A stretch of DNA of 64,000 nucleotides from Eretmocerus hayati (lineage: Eukaryota > Arthropoda > Insecta > Hymenoptera > Aphelinidae): assembly GCA_029851415.1 (NCBI GenBank), contig CM056744.1:99791338-99855337 (forward strand). Direction: 5' to 3'. The notes beneath the pieces were generated by a model. It did no database searches. It was not told where the DNA came from and was given only the letters and a program-made list of their open reading frames with translations. Both the position numbers and the translations under genes were made by a program. Shown in pieces: positions 22,151-33,293 of the stretch; positions within the stretch are counted from its first letter, which is position 1; each line of letters begins with the position of its first letter.

Positions 22151-25100
22151 CCCACACAGCATGGGAATCTTTCAGGAATATACCAGGGATATCACATTGA
22201 AAGATTGGAATATTCCAAAAATATTACTCTGGAATATTCCTGGAATATAGTTATGTCCGTGGCTGGGAATCTTCCTGGAAGCTTTCATGGGAAGATTCCA
22301 GGGAATCTTGCAGAAATCTTCCAGAAATATTACATTGAAATATTTCACTGGAACGTTTCTGTAACATTGCCAGGAATCTTCCAGGAATCTTTCAATGAAA
22401 GATCTCTGGAAGATTTCATTGAAACCTCTCGGGAATATAGTTATGTCCGCGGTCGGGAATATTCCTGGAATCATCCATGAAATATTTCTGAAATATCTCA
22501 TGAAAGATTCCTGGCAATACTATGTCTGTGGTTGGAAATATCTCTGGAATCTTTGGTGAAAGATTTTTGGAATCTTTCATAAAAGATTTCTGACAATATT
22601 TCTAAAATATTTCAGGTTGATTACTATACAGGTACATTCCATCTGGATTCTTGGCAGATTGCCCGGGGTCTCTTACTGTAGTCTCATTTTTCTGAAATAC
22701 TTCGAAAACATTCAATGATATTCAGTATAGTTTTTTGCAGACAAAAGGATGGAAAGATTCTGGAACTTGTACGAATTGGAAGAACTTTTACTCACTCACA
22801 GATAAATTTTTTACAGGAAATCCCAGATGTTTTCAGGTTATAACCTAAACTAGGTCATAAATTAAATGAGGTAATATCCAAAGATACCAGTTGGAGATAA
22901 TACAGAATCTCGTTGAAAAACTCTCTCCAGAACTCACGCTAAACTTACCATCAGAGGCTCAAAAAAATAGCATTCGAAAAAAAGGGACGTTTGGTTACTC
23001 CAAATTGGAGACAAGTGAGAAATCAGCGTATTGTTCGAATGTCTCACAAGTTTCCTTTTTCTCTGAAGATTCAATCATGTTCCATCTGGGTTCCTGAAAA
23101 ATTTCATGGGATTCCTCACAGTAGAGTTATGTTTCCTGAAATCTCCTACCAATAGCTTAGTAGTAAATTTATTGTAGTTTCCTTGAGGAACCGGGCTAGA
23201 AAGACCTCTGAGTGAGAAGTATCATCTCATGTCTGATCTGAAACAAGAGCCAGCGAGTATCACCTAATTTTGTTCTCAACTCAACAGTTGTCATCTGAGT
23301 AGAATGAACAATGTAAAGTGTATTCACAGTGTGCTTTCATTAGTTCAGAACTAATTCATTGTTCAAATTGGTAGGACTGACAACCTCGGTTCAAACAAAA
23401 CTTTTCTATATTAAATGAAAATATTAGTGCACGGTAATAGAGTCATTTTCTCTGAAAACTAATCTTACTTTAGATTCGTTCATTTCATCCTCAATGAAGA
23501 ATTTGATGAGATCAGCTTCAACAAAACAAACCAGGATTCCACGTGGGATAGATGGAGGATTCATAACTGTATGGAGGGTTCAAAAGTGAGACGAGAAACC
23601 AATGCAGAGTTTCACAGCAAAGTCTCTAATATAATTTTGTTTGATGAGGAATTTTTCCATTCGATTCTTGTGAATATTCTCTTAGAAAAGTTGTTTGTTC
23701 ATGGTCATATTAAGTTGAATCTGAAAGTTATGATCCCCAAAACTCTACTTCGTTTTCATCTAAAGGATTGTATGGTTACCTAATGTTTTACTTAGTCTGA
23801 TGGCTGAAATACTCCAAGCTCTCATAGGGTGTTCAATTGATACTGTTACTGATATCAGAATCCCATTGATTGGTTATCCAATACGTCCATCAAGGAAGGA
23901 CCTTGAACATAGCCTGGGTATACAGATGCTGCACAAACATACGCTTAAGATCAAGAGATGTCTCTTCGTTTCATTACAAATACTGTCAACGAACGCTTAA
24001 GAATGTCTATGCAATCGCCATTCTTGATGACCATTGTCATGTACCTAATATGTAGATTGAAATATTCAAGAACTGGATGAAAACCCATTCCCGCCAATTG
24101 GTTTGACTTGGAGAAGTAATGTGTACGACTCGTGTCTACAGAATCCTACAATCATCATCTAGTTGAGGATAGAATCTCACCTACAGATATAGGATGAAGA
24201 GTTGCAGGAGATGTGTGGGTAGCTTGTATATGTTGCGATAATTGTTCTCATCATGATTGATGGTTTATCTCTATCTTACAGTGACAAATGATGATGTCAT
24301 CAGTGATCCTGCTTTAAATAGCATTTCGTCCATTTGCTCGCACCCATTTTTCTGCAAATATATCTTTGACTGAACACAAAGTGTCTAGCTCTTTGCTCAC
24401 TAGCACTCAAAAAGATTATTGGGCAGAAATACTCATCTGATCTACAAGGTATCAGCAACGAATACAGATCAGCTCTATGGGTTAAGAAAGTTCCGACAAC
24501 GAGGGCATAGGTTATGGTTGCTCATGCCGGTCACTTGAAAACTGTAAGACCGCAAGTTCGTAAAGTGTTCCATAAGGTTGACAATACTTGATGCATCACT
24601 ACGAGATGAGTAACAAGGAAACGTTGGGAAATACATGGAAATTCCCTTTATACACGACTCGCCACGAAGAACACAAGTCGATGATATTCAGCTCGGAGTG
24701 CAGAGATTAGTCCCGCACGATGCTGCACGGCACTGACTGGCACTGACTGCACTGACTGAATTGATGGCACTGACTTGCTAACCTGACCTGACCAGCTTCG
24801 AGTGGCTTCCCAGGACGAGATCCTCGAGAATTATTCACCAGAGGATCGAATTAGTAAAAGATCCCAATAACGCCAAATTTGCTCATTAGAAGAATTTTGG
24901 AATACTCAAGATGTCTGGCTATGAATGATGAACTAGCCCTCGCGGAGCCACAGTATATAGTTGGATAAATTCAGCACCTTGAAATCTAATTATAGCGATG
25001 CATTTTCGTCTCAGAAATACTCTTCTGAGCTTGAAGAGGATCGACCTTTCAGGACTCCCATTCTAAGCCTCCATACGGTTATTAATAATTTCGGTTATTG

Positions 25101-26450
25101 TTCAAGAGTCTGAGAATCCAGATCACTTGATAACCTGAGCATATCGTGGAGGCATATGTGATCTGGACTCAACCAGATATTGCACAATTATTTCAGAAAG
25201 ATATTTATGGAATATTGCACTGAAATCTTCCAGAATTATCAATTGCATATTGCACTGGATAACCTTTCTGGTATCTTCCCAAAGATTCTCACAGTACAGC
25301 AGGAATATATGGAGATGATGAGATTCACGAAACATTATATTCCACTGAAATCTGTCAGAAAGCATTAAAAAATCGTTCGGAATAAGATTGCTGGAATATT
25401 TACAATGAAATTTTTGAGAACAACTTCGGAACACTACTTTTGGAAGATCCACTGGAATCTTTCAGCAAACCTCCACGAACTTGGCCCGAATATTTTATTG
25501 GGAGGAAATTGAAGACAGACTGCCAGTGGATCATCGCAGGCATAATAAGATGTTTTTGGAGTATTGCACTGGGATCTTTGGAAGAGCACTCAGGTACCGA
25601 TCAACAGTGTTCCAGAAAGCTTTCAGGAACTTTATCGAAAATCTTCCGATGCAAGATTGCTTGGATGTTGTCGGCAATATTGAAGAAATATTCAAAAGTC
25701 ATTTTTTTGCAATATTACACTGGAATCTTTCAGTAATCTTTCAGGAATCTTCCGAAAATCTTCCGGACCAGGATCGCTGGAATGTTGTTTGTAGAATATT
25801 GCAGGGATATTTTGAAGTAATATCGCTAGAATATTGCACTGGAATCTTTCAGAAAGCTTTTAGAAATCTTTCAAGAATTTTCTCCATCATAATTGCTGAG
25901 AAATTGTCAATTGATGAAATATATGAAAGCCATACTTTTGGGATATTGCCAAAATTTTCCAAAGGACTATATATTGGAAAACCTCTTGAGAATTTCTCCG
26001 AATCAATATTGCTGAAAGATTGTCAGGAATATTGCAAGAATGTTTGAAGATGATGTTTTGCAAATATTGCACTGAAATCTTATCGAGGAAGCTCTCAGAA
26101 ACCTCTCAAAAATCTTCCAGGAAGCTCCCAAAGACCTCCCAAAGACCTTCCAGTGCAAGGTTGCTGGAAAAGTGTCGTGCAACATTGCAAAAATATTTCC
26201 AAGTCAAACTCTTGGAATGTTGCACTGAAATCTTTCAGAAACCTTTCAGAAATCTTTCAGCGTAAGGTTTCTGGAAGATTGTTCGTAATATTTCATGAAA
26301 TATTTCTGGGAGCTTCCTGGAAGATTGCTATGGAATATTCCAACGGAATATTATGAAATATTTCCTGAAATATTCCTGGAAGATTTCTGAAAGATTCCAT
26401 TGAAATATTTCAGTGAAATATTTTCTTGAAATATTCCCATGCTGTGTGGG
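22151..26450. mobile_element. 4.3-kb element with CCCACACAGCATGGG ends
   Basis: The perfect terminal inverted repeat is CCCACACAGCATGGGAAT, flanked by TT on each side (22,149-22,150 and 26,451-26,452). Removing it rejoins the right arm of the surrounding hAT-like element. The outer parts (22,160-22,620 and 25,160-26,440) are arrays of short diverged units rich in GGAATATT/GAATCTTTCAG. TATTGCACTGGAATCTTTCAG-like segments recur at about 25,210, 25,559, 25,708, 25,830, 26,060 and 26,215. The middle has no recognisable ORF. The 188-codon frame at 25,481-26,047 is repeat-derived. I cannot name the superfamily. Confidence 0.7.
24732..24790. repeat. CACTGACTG microrepeat
   Basis: GGCACTGACT-type units recur irregularly about six times, followed by ACCTGACCTGACC. 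It is a short simple repeat inside the 4.3-kb element. Confidence 0.8.
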
Positions 26451-26954
26451 TTGCTATCAAATTCAGTTCCGCTAACGGTTCTTGCGATATTTCTTTCGCG
26501 CCTCCAAAATTGGGACTAAATACTAAGAAAAGGATACCACGATCACGTTCTACGTCGAATTTCCTATGAAAATGCATATTGACACCCCTCTAACCCGTCC
26601 GAGGACGGTGAATCAGCAACTGTGCTATTGTCGCTCGTCGACTGATTTATCGATGCCAACAAAAATACATGTAATCAAATGGGATTTTCAGATTCTTCAC
26701 TCGCATTCTGATATAGTATCAGCTACGATTTCGTTCGAAAAAGATTCGTAATCTGGACCCCAAGACGAAAAAAACCACGTGTGCAGATTTTTATGACATT
26801 TTTGTTCAACTTTGAATCTATTCCTGTCCACTATGAATGAATAGGGCGAATAAGCTCGCTATCAACTTACATCAATGATAACTTGGTAACCCTAATAGAT
26901 GTAGGTACATGATATAGGGGCCTCAAGTCTGAGAACGGAATTGTTGTACGTCAA

Positions 26955-26972
26955 CCCCCCCCCCCCCCCCCC
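26955..26972. repeat. C18 homopolymer next to the 3' LTR
   Basis: It lies 45 bp inside the gypsy-type element from the 3' LTR. On the minus strand it is G18, so it may be an expanded polypurine tract, although it does not abut the LTR. Confidence 0.9.
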
Positions 26973-27059
26973 TCGCCGCGAGAATGCCGATAAAGGCAAA
27001 GCTAGAGGCCGGTACTGTGAGTACTACCTGGGTGTACCCGGAGAGTACTTGCAGTCGTG

Positions 27060-27783
27060 AGTTCGTACTGCCCTAATACTGCTATCAGGCTAGTCTTGCT
27101 CGCGTCGATTTAGAGGGTGAATAACTTGATCCAGTCAGGGTAACCTATAATGGGGGCGTTCGCCATTTGTCTTTTCAGCTGGACGAATGCCTATTGTTGT
27201 TGTGGGCAAAATTTGTACTTGCGATTTCTTTTCAGCAGTTTATTTAGTGGAACTGCCAGCTGTGATGCGTTTTCGATGAACTTCCTGTACCATGATGTCA
27301 ATCCTAAAAATCTTCTCATTTTTTTCACATTCTCTGGAGCATCTAGTAATTTTATTACTGCTAAATTCTCCGAATCTGTTTGCAGTAGATGTTTGGCCAC
27401 AATATGGCCCAAATACTTCAAGTTCCCTCTGCTAACTGGTGTTCATCCCATTTCGGGATGAAATTGGTATTGATCAGCTTTCTTAGAACTTCTATGGATA
27501 TTTTGATGTGCTCTTGGAAGGTTTTTGATATGGCAATGATGTCATCTGAATAGGCAAACACATTCTGACCCAAACAAGCGTGATAATTTTATCCAGAAGT
27601 CCCTGGAAATATGGTGATGCTGCATGTAAGCCACCCGGTGATTTTGCAAATCCGAATATTCCGCGCACTGGGACTGTGAATGCTGTGGTTTTTCGGCTTC
27701 CTTCTGTGGATGGTACTAGCAAGTATCCATTCTTCAAGTCTATTGTTGAAATGTACATGGCTCCTCTTAGCTTCGTCTAGGCT
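27060..27783 (-). pseudogene. gypsy reverse transcriptase (C-terminal part) and start of RNase H
   Basis: Minus strand, from 27,783 down: KLRGAMYISTIDLKNGY, TAFTVPVRGIFGFAKSPGGL (RT palm), then the catalytic AYSDD (about 27,541-27,555). Next come LKYLGHIV, RRFLGLTSWYRKFI and PLNKLLKR (connection region), then a weak RNase H start with APIIGYPDW and IDAS. Order and motifs are those of Ty3/gypsy pol. Stops and a frame change are present, and the frame is cut before integrase. The upstream half of RT is at 30,108-30,350, across the inserted element. Confidence 0.85.
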
Positions 27784-28614
27784 TCCACCCGAGCAGAAAT
27801 CTCAGTTGAGCGCTGTACAGGGCCAGGCGTATCGCCTGAGATAACTGAGTAACGCCTGGAGTAGAAGTAGTTCAGGCGTTAAACGCTGAGCAAACCTTCG
27901 CCTTTCCGATAAGCGAGGCATTGGGCAGGCGAGACCATGATGGTGAGCGACTGCCAAGAAAGCCGTATCTTTTTTCTACACAACTTTGGATGCAGAGGAT
28001 GATGAGTGCATTGCGGTTATCCACTTCATCATGCAAAGGCCGTTAGTGTTTGGATGTTTTTTGGAGTGAATGCAGGAATAATCTCTTGGATTAAAATTGA
28101 ACTGAAATTGAGCGCAGTGACTTTTCTCTCGTTCATGAATTCCTCTCATTGTAAAACAGTACCGAAATGTGTGCAGGGACTGCTATAAACTCTTGCATAT
28201 ACGACTACTGTGAAATATTTCAAAATTTTGCAGTATACCACGGTCGTATACACAAGCCTTACAACTCCCGTGGTGGGGGTGGGTCCGCTAATGTTGCCAG
28301 ATAATAGTTCGCGAGTTGGCCACCTACGGCGCGTCGATCTGAGCAAACATAGCTCGCGACTGCACGGCTCGTCGGTCCGGTCGTCTGCTCTCGACATGCC
28401 AGGCTCGCGCGCACACCAAAGATTAGCATGCACTATGGATAGGACTTCTACTTGCTTTATCTGTCCTCAATCATCTCAGGAAAGATAATCAACCATTTCT
28501 GGCGCTCAAATGGAGTGTTATGTTACGGTATATTCGATATTAGGTGACAGATTCTCAACCCAACCAGAGTAAACCCAAGTGAGGGCAAGCGACTCAAGTT
28601 TTTGTTCATATCGA

Positions 28615-28703
28615 CATAGACGCCGCGATGGTTATATGAACAAGGCGTCGAGCTCTTGTTTTGCTGACCCCAGTTCGAATCCCGGGCTTTCCTCTTTTTT
28701 TTT
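28615..28703 (+). ncRNA. tRNA-like Pol III module (left arm copy)
   Basis: A B-box-like CAGTTCGAATCCCGG at about 28,671-28,685 ends a tRNA-sized segment beginning near GCCGCGATGG. A T9 run (28,695-28,703) follows, as expected of a Pol III terminator. The A box is degenerate. A better-preserved inverted copy lies at 29,094-29,178. It is not a functional tRNA gene. Confidence 0.55.
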
Positions 28704-29093
28704 CTTTTCAACAGCAATCCTCAAATGTTTTTATCTTATCCATCAATTGAGAAGTAATTTATTCGGATTAAAATTTCGTGATATGACTTTACGAGAGAGT
28801 AGAAATATCCAAAATAGGTCCAATTACTTTCAAAACATTGGGAAAATGTTGTATTTACTGTGTACATCGTGTTAAGTGATGATGAAAAAAATAGTTGAAG
28901 GATGCTCATTGAAATATTAGAAATAATGACGAAAAGATTGATGCTCGGCATGTAGGGTAGTATGAGCAATATTCGAAGTTTAACTTCATAGCCCTTACTC
29001 TCTCGGATATCCATATCACAATATTCCCATATGAATAAATCACTCCCTAGTTGCCCGATTAAAATAAAAACATTCGAAGATTGCTTTTGGAAG

Positions 29094-29178
29094 AAAAAAA
29101 AGTTGAATATTGGGGATTTGAACTGAAGCCAGCATAACAAGACACCGGCACCTTGACCACACGGCTATCGCGGCGTCT
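29094..29178 (-). ncRNA. tRNA-like Pol III module (right arm copy)
   Basis: On the minus strand GATAGCCGTGTGGTCAAGG (about 29,151-29,169) fits an A box. CAGTTCAAATCCCC (29,112-29,125) fits a B box and T-loop, and T8 (29,094-29,101) follows. Spacing is tRNA-like. Arms folding to a full cloverleaf were not verified. Confidence 0.65.
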
Positions 29179-30107
29179 GTCTCGATTGATTCAAAAACTT
29201 ATACATAAGTCGCTCGCTCCCATATGGGCTTACTCTAGTTGGGTTGAGAATCACCCGATATCAAGTGCATCGTAACATAAAACTCAGTTGAGCGACAGAA
29301 ATTCTTGATTATCATTCCCGAGATTATTGAGGATAGATGAATCAAGAAGAATTCGTGGTAGAATCCCATGACGCGTGCATATCGTTAGTGCGCGCGCGGG
29401 ACCTGGTAATTTTAGCATGGCAAGAGCAGACGACCGGACCGACGAGCCACGCAGCCACGAGCTATGTTTGCTCAGATCAACGCGCCGCCGCGTGGTCGTT
29501 GTTAGACCTGCGTATACGACCGTGCAGTATACACGTACACTCGGAAACTAACCACCCAAGGTTTGAAATCTAGTCTCGTAGGGATGAGATAACTTAATCG
29601 ATTACTCCATGTGAGACGGTACCCATTTGATACAGATTTTGTATGCACTCACGAACCCAACATGAATTCTGCACAGCCATGCCACTCACATCCACAACAT
29701 AACCTCTATGCACGGGTGAGGATGAGTGGAGAAGAACGGGTGAAGATCTGCAGAATCACCGTCATTTTACATCCATCAGAAAAGATGAGTGGAAAATATT
29801 GGCCACGAATGAAAAGAAATAGAGATAAGCAAGTTCCACGAAGCACACGTATCCACACCGATTATCTACTGCCTGGAAAGTGATATTTTGCATCTTGCAT
29901 CAGTTGACAAAATCCCTAAGGTATAAGCAAGGCGGCGTCAGAGCGGAAACTTGTTAAGGCAAAAGTCAGCGCGATGAGCTTGGTCCTGGGGTGGCTCAGC
30001 GTTTCATGACTTATTTCCGCCCAGCATTCGCCCATAGACTGACTTAGGTAAGCCTGTTTATGCCCAATGTTGTTGTACAGGCGCGCCTGAACAGAATTCC
30101 ACTCGGG

Positions 30108-30350
30108 CATTGATTTGGAGAGTTGAACATGCATCTTTCTGTTCACCTTTCTGGGATCTATGCAGAAACGAGCTCTGCCATCACGCTTTCTAACAATTAC
30201 TACTGGCGAGTTCCAAGGGCTCTGGGGGGATCGTACTATTTCGCTCTCGAACGTTCCATCTATTTCTTTGTTCATGATTTTTGGTTTCACTGGGTTGCAT
30301 TGACTATGTTTCCATTTGATCGGAGTCTTATAATCCGCGCGGATTCCGTG
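30108..30350 (-). pseudogene. gypsy reverse transcriptase (N-terminal part)
   Basis: Minus strand: KEIDGTFESEIVR, SPQSPWNSPVVIVRKRDG and RFCIDPRKVN, the conserved entry of Ty3/gypsy RT. The frame shifts a few codons later, just before the inserted foldback at 30,107. Together with 27,060-27,783 it forms one RT copy. Confidence 0.85.
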
Positions 30351-30372
30351 AACAGTTAATGAAGTGAGCCCT

Positions 30373-30700
30373 TCAATTCCTGCGAATCATATCTTTCCTT
30401 CGCCTATGACATCCTTTATCGCCTCCTCTTGTTCGCTTGATAGTTCTGCCAGTCCCTTGAATACACCGACAGAGCATATATTTGGATCTCTTCCCCGACC
30501 TGGGTGCAGTACCTTGCATTTTTGGTATAATTTTCATCCTCAATCGAAGAAGTATATCCCTGCCCAATAGAATGTTGCAGCCTAGTGCATTCATGGTTCC
30601 AAAGCGATCGTGTACTTCTCTCCCGAGGACATCGATGGTCCCTTAGATACGGCTCGAGACTGCCGTTTCTGAGCCATCTGCTACGCCCACGGAGATGCAT
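30373..30700 (-). pseudogene. gypsy aspartic protease remnant
   Basis: Minus strand: YVDGCISVGVADGSE, a stop, GTIDVLGREVHDRFG, then NALGCNILLGRDILLRLRMKI. The LLGRDxL segment matches the ILGxDWL element of retropepsin-like proteases. It lies directly upstream of the RT start, as in gag-pol polyproteins. It is inactivated by an in-frame stop. Confidence 0.65.
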
Positions 30701-30899
30701 CCATCTACATAGTTCCATTCTTCTTAGATGCAATTCCTCTTCATTTTTGCATTCATGAACGAAGATAAAAACCATGAATTTACCAGCACTAGATACCTCT
30801 TATGGCCTACTCTTGTCCCCGCGTAGTACGTCGATTCTTCGGGGGTTGGTTTGATGTCGGGCCGACCCCTCGGTCGTTTCCCGACCTTGGACATGTACA

Positions 30900-31400
30900 A
30901 TTTCGACTGCGTTGTCCTCCCCACACTGGGAGCAAAAACGTTCCCACGGATTCTTACAACTGAACCTCACATGACCCCTTCCCCGGCCGCATCGCTAGCC
31001 GTGTTCGGATTTATCGTAGGTAAAGGTTGTTGCCATTGCACTGTTTCTAGGCAATGTGTGATGCTCTCGAGTGTCTTTGTTGACTTGTTCCATTGTCTCT
31101 TCTATTTCTCCTGCAGCTTTGCATATCACCGCTTCCTGATGTCAGCTCTGCCCTCCGAGTATGAAGACGATGTTCTACCTTCATTTGGTAGTGTAGTGGA
31201 TCTATCTGTTCCTCCGAATCGAATCCTCTCATACGTCCCATCAGTGTGGTCAGGACTGTTACAAGAGTCCTAAACGATTCTGGCGTACCTTGCTTTCGTT
31301 CGTATATTAGTCTATCCAGTAATCTCAATTCATTCTGCGACAAATAATACGATCGCAAGCTCCCTTTTATGTATATCTACGCGAGGCTGTTGTTTGTGAT
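30900..31400 (-). pseudogene. gypsy gag C-terminal region with zinc-knuckle remnant
   Basis: Minus strand: LSQNELRLLDRLIYERKQG and TPESFRTLVTVL (capsid-like helices) at about 31,230-31,350. Further down, a cysteine/histidine cluster (GHVRFSCKNPWERFCSQCGED, partly in another frame, about 30,930-30,985) fits a CCHC knuckle. Frames are broken. Confidence 0.6.
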
Positions 31401-31691
31401 ATTTCTGAACCAGAGTCGTGGTTCGCCTCGTAGTATCGCAGACACACCCAACAGTAGTGCATAGTCAGGCCTTCTGTATAGCTTTCTGCAGCTCATCAAT
31501 CCGTTCCGAGAACGTGTACAGATCTTTTCCATCGAAGTGGCAACTTCATTCTCTCATTTTCCGAAGGTTCCTATGTGAGGGGCAACTGTCTGTTTCATAC
31601 CCACTACACGTTCTGGTGCACTTCCCGCTGTGTCGTCTTCTCATCCATCATTTTCGCTGCCACTTCGCCAAACCCTGAGGGATCTCTTGGT

Positions 31692-31844
31692 TTATTCTTC
31701 AAATTCTTTTGTATTCTCTCCCACATAATTCACTAATGGTTGTCTTAAAGCTGCTACGTCTCTATCTGTGTCTAATTGATAACTGATTAGTTCTGCGATC
31801 AGATCTGTCTCCTCCAGTATGTGTATCGATGATACTCCTACCAT
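31692..31844 (-). pseudogene. gag N-terminal fragment
   Basis: A short minus-strand frame starts at ATG 31,844 (MVGVSSIHILEETDLI, then DTDRDVAALRQPLVNYVG) and stops at 31,692. It lies 127 bp after the primer-binding site, where gag should begin. The call rests on position and on continuity with the gag-like frame further on. Confidence 0.5.
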
Positions 31845-31950
31845 CTCGACTCTTCAGTCTCGTCTATTCGAGCTTCTTCAATCATCTTTTTTCCTCTTCA
31901 ATTCACTTTCTTTCTAGTTCACATCCGTATATCAACAAGCTAGTTACCAC

Positions 31951-31970
31951 CCAGTCTTGCCCGGGCGCCA
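31951..31970 (-). promoter_or_regulatory. Primer-binding site
   Basis: On the minus strand TGGCGCCCGGGCAAGACTGG immediately follows the LTR end TTACA. TGG complements the CCA end of a tRNA; TGGCGCC is common among gypsy elements. I cannot name the tRNA. It fixes the element's orientation. Confidence 0.75.
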
Positions 31971-32045
31971 TGTAACCGAGGGTTATGATTGGCATCACCA
32001 AATTCGAGTTTGTTATAAATAACTAGGCAATTTCTCCACGAAAAT

Positions 32046-32084
<39 letters not shown>

Positions 32085-32088
<4 letters not shown>

Positions 32089-33293
32089 ACGTGCAAAGTC
32101 CGAAATTGTGCACTCCGGGGAGTGCACAACGGTGGTTTGTGCAAAGCCGGTGGATCGGACTCTGCACAACTCGCGTTGTGCAAAGCCCGATATGCTGAGT
32201 TTTACACAGAGGATCAGTGAGTATTCTGCGATGTATAGAGGTGAGTCGGGAAATTTCTAACACACAATGAGCGACATGAAGAGTCGATTCTTCTTCCAAT
32301 GTTCACTAATACTCGAGCAAATTGTACTCGATATAGTATGCCAACGGTGCCCTCTAAATCAAAATGAATAATGCTGAGACTAATTTATTGTGAATACGTT
32401 TAATATGAGAAACGCGTCATGAGAATTAAACAATGAAAGACAATTTTTTCTTACAAGATAAAAATTACAATAGTCTCTGTGAAAATCATCGATCGTCAAT
32501 TTACACGAGAATAATTATTGAATATAGCGAGATATTTTGAAGATAAAATACTTATAACGCTTGGTAAAAAATTGCTTCCCTTGTTATATTAGCATATTTG
32601 GCTTTCACGGCGTTATTAATCTTGTGGAATCCTTCATATCCCGTTTCAACGTGGATTTTTATCAGAATATCAAAAATTTCTGAATTTTGCACGTAGTATT
32701 TTACGTCACTTTCGTCACTTGCTTTCATTGGCATGATCAATCGTGATGTATCGCCAACAGTCAATACATCGTATCGTGCCAGTCTCCTGTAGTCAAGCGA
32801 CGATTTATTCTTTTTATTTTTCGCAGCTAGAACACTTGCGATAAGATTTTGATAGCCCACTGCACTCTTAATCAAACTTTTATTAACCCTCAATATGATT
32901 GAGTTGAGTCTAGAATTGAAATCATCCCGAAACGAATCAGCGCTATTTGGATCCATAATTTTGTAACTCAAATAAGTGTCGATGTGATTGGCCTCGCGAG
33001 ACTGACTGCTGTAAACATGATTTGAATTATTATTATTAGCAATTTACCGACTCACCTCTATACATCGCAGAATACACACTGATCCTTTGTGTAAAACTCA
33101 GCATATCGGGCTTTGCACAATGCGAGTTGTGCAGAGTCCGATGCATCGGGTTTTGCACAGAAAATTCTTGTGCAAAGCCCGATGCATCGGGCTCTGCACA
33201 AATCGCGTTGTGCAAAGTCCGATCCACCGGGCTTTGCACAAGCCATCGTTGTGCACTCCCCGGAGTGCACAATTTCGGACTTTGCACGTAACA
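32085..33293. mobile_element. 1.2-kb Ginger-type element, deleted derivative
   Basis: The ends are inverted: TGTTACGTGCAAAGTCCGAA and its exact complement, flanked by TATA (32,081-32,084 and 33,294-33,297). The duplication is ambiguous because the target is a TA run. TG...CA ends and a transposase related to retroviral-type integrase are features of Ginger elements (known); assignment is inferred. The left arm runs to about 32,256; the right arm, from about 33,045, is about 80 bp longer owing to extra subterminal units with TTGTGCAAAGCCCGATGCAT. A transposase remnant lies on the minus strand at 32,552-32,971. Confidence 0.75.
32552..32971 (-). pseudogene. KRBA2-like integrase/transposase, N-terminal 139 residues only
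   Basis: Frame from ATG 32,971. Residues about 10-80 have a helical region (FNSRLNSIILRVNKSLI, then VLAAKNKKNKSSLDYRRLARYDVL). Residues about 90-139 carry KYYVQNSEIFDILIKIHVET followed by GYEGFHKI and KYANITREAI. This order matches proteins annotated as KRAB-A domain-containing protein 2-like and SCAND3-like, which derive from Ginger-type integrases; this region precedes the DDE core. The usual GH of the zinc-binding segment is GY here. The frame stops just where the DDE domain should start, and the core is absent. It was once a transposase. Inside an inverted-repeat element and lacking its catalytic core, it is not a host gene. Confidence 0.7.

Larger units (their letters stand above)
21218..26834. 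mobile_element. hAT-like foldback with 8-bp duplication, itself interrupted
   Basis: GAATGAAT is duplicated (21,210-21,217 and 26,835-26,842). Collapsing it restores LTR sequence like that of the other LTR. Ends: CACGGTGGGTGGGAAGAGATT against TAGTGGACAGGAATAGATT. The left arm, about 21,230-21,750, matches a right arm now split into 22,010-22,148 and 26,453-26,815; landmarks are GACGAGCGACAATAGCACAG, CGTCCTCGGACGGGTTAGAG and TTGACCAGTAAGGAAGAAAT. Without the 4.3-kb insert it would be about 1.3 kb and non-autonomous. Assignment to hAT rests on the 8-bp duplication. Confidence 0.75.
20064..26909 (-). repeat. 3' LTR of the gypsy-type element, interrupted twice
   Basis: LTR sequence is found at 20,064-20,180, 21,177-21,217 and 26,843-26,909. 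It matches the other LTR through TTTGTTATGAATAACCAGGC, an (AT)n run, GATAATAACGAAT, and TCAATGATAACTTGGTAACC. Two insertions (20,181-21,176 and 21,218-26,834) separate the pieces. The LTR ends in TACA at 26,909. Confidence 0.8.
28228..29550. mobile_element. Inner foldback with tRNA-like modules in both arms
   Basis: The left arm, about 28,228-28,800, is inverted relative to the right arm, about 28,970-29,550. Landmarks are CACGGTCGTATAC, GATCTGAGCAAACATAGCTC, CTCGTCGGTCCGGTCGTCTG, ATTCTCAACCCAAC and GACGCCGCGAT. GC content in the outer arm is well above the surroundings. Each arm has a tRNA-like segment followed by a T-run. It may be the core of the larger element 27,784-30,107 or a separate insertion; I cannot decide. 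Confidence 0.7.
27784..30107. mobile_element. Foldback element inserted in the gypsy RT
   Basis: It interrupts the RT between the RKVN... and KLRGAMYIST segments. The ends are inverted, with CCCGAGCAGAAATCTCAGTTG (left) against CCCGAGTGGAATTCTGTTCAG (right, reverse complement), and GGC/GCC lies at the junctions. The exact ends are uncertain by several bases. It contains the inner foldback 28,228-29,550. No transposase seen. Confidence 0.6.

Noticed and set aside
25481..26047. 188-codon ORF with repeated EYCTGIF segments
   Set aside because: Derived from the tandem TATTGCACTGG units of the 4.3-kb element.
32552..32971. KRBA2-like frame as a domesticated host gene
   Set aside because: It lies inside an inverted-repeat element in an LTR and lacks the catalytic core; a transposase remnant is simpler.
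33100..33260. CRISPR-like regular repeats
   Set aside because: The units are palindromic subterminal repeats of a eukaryotic DNA element, without unique spacers of uniform length.
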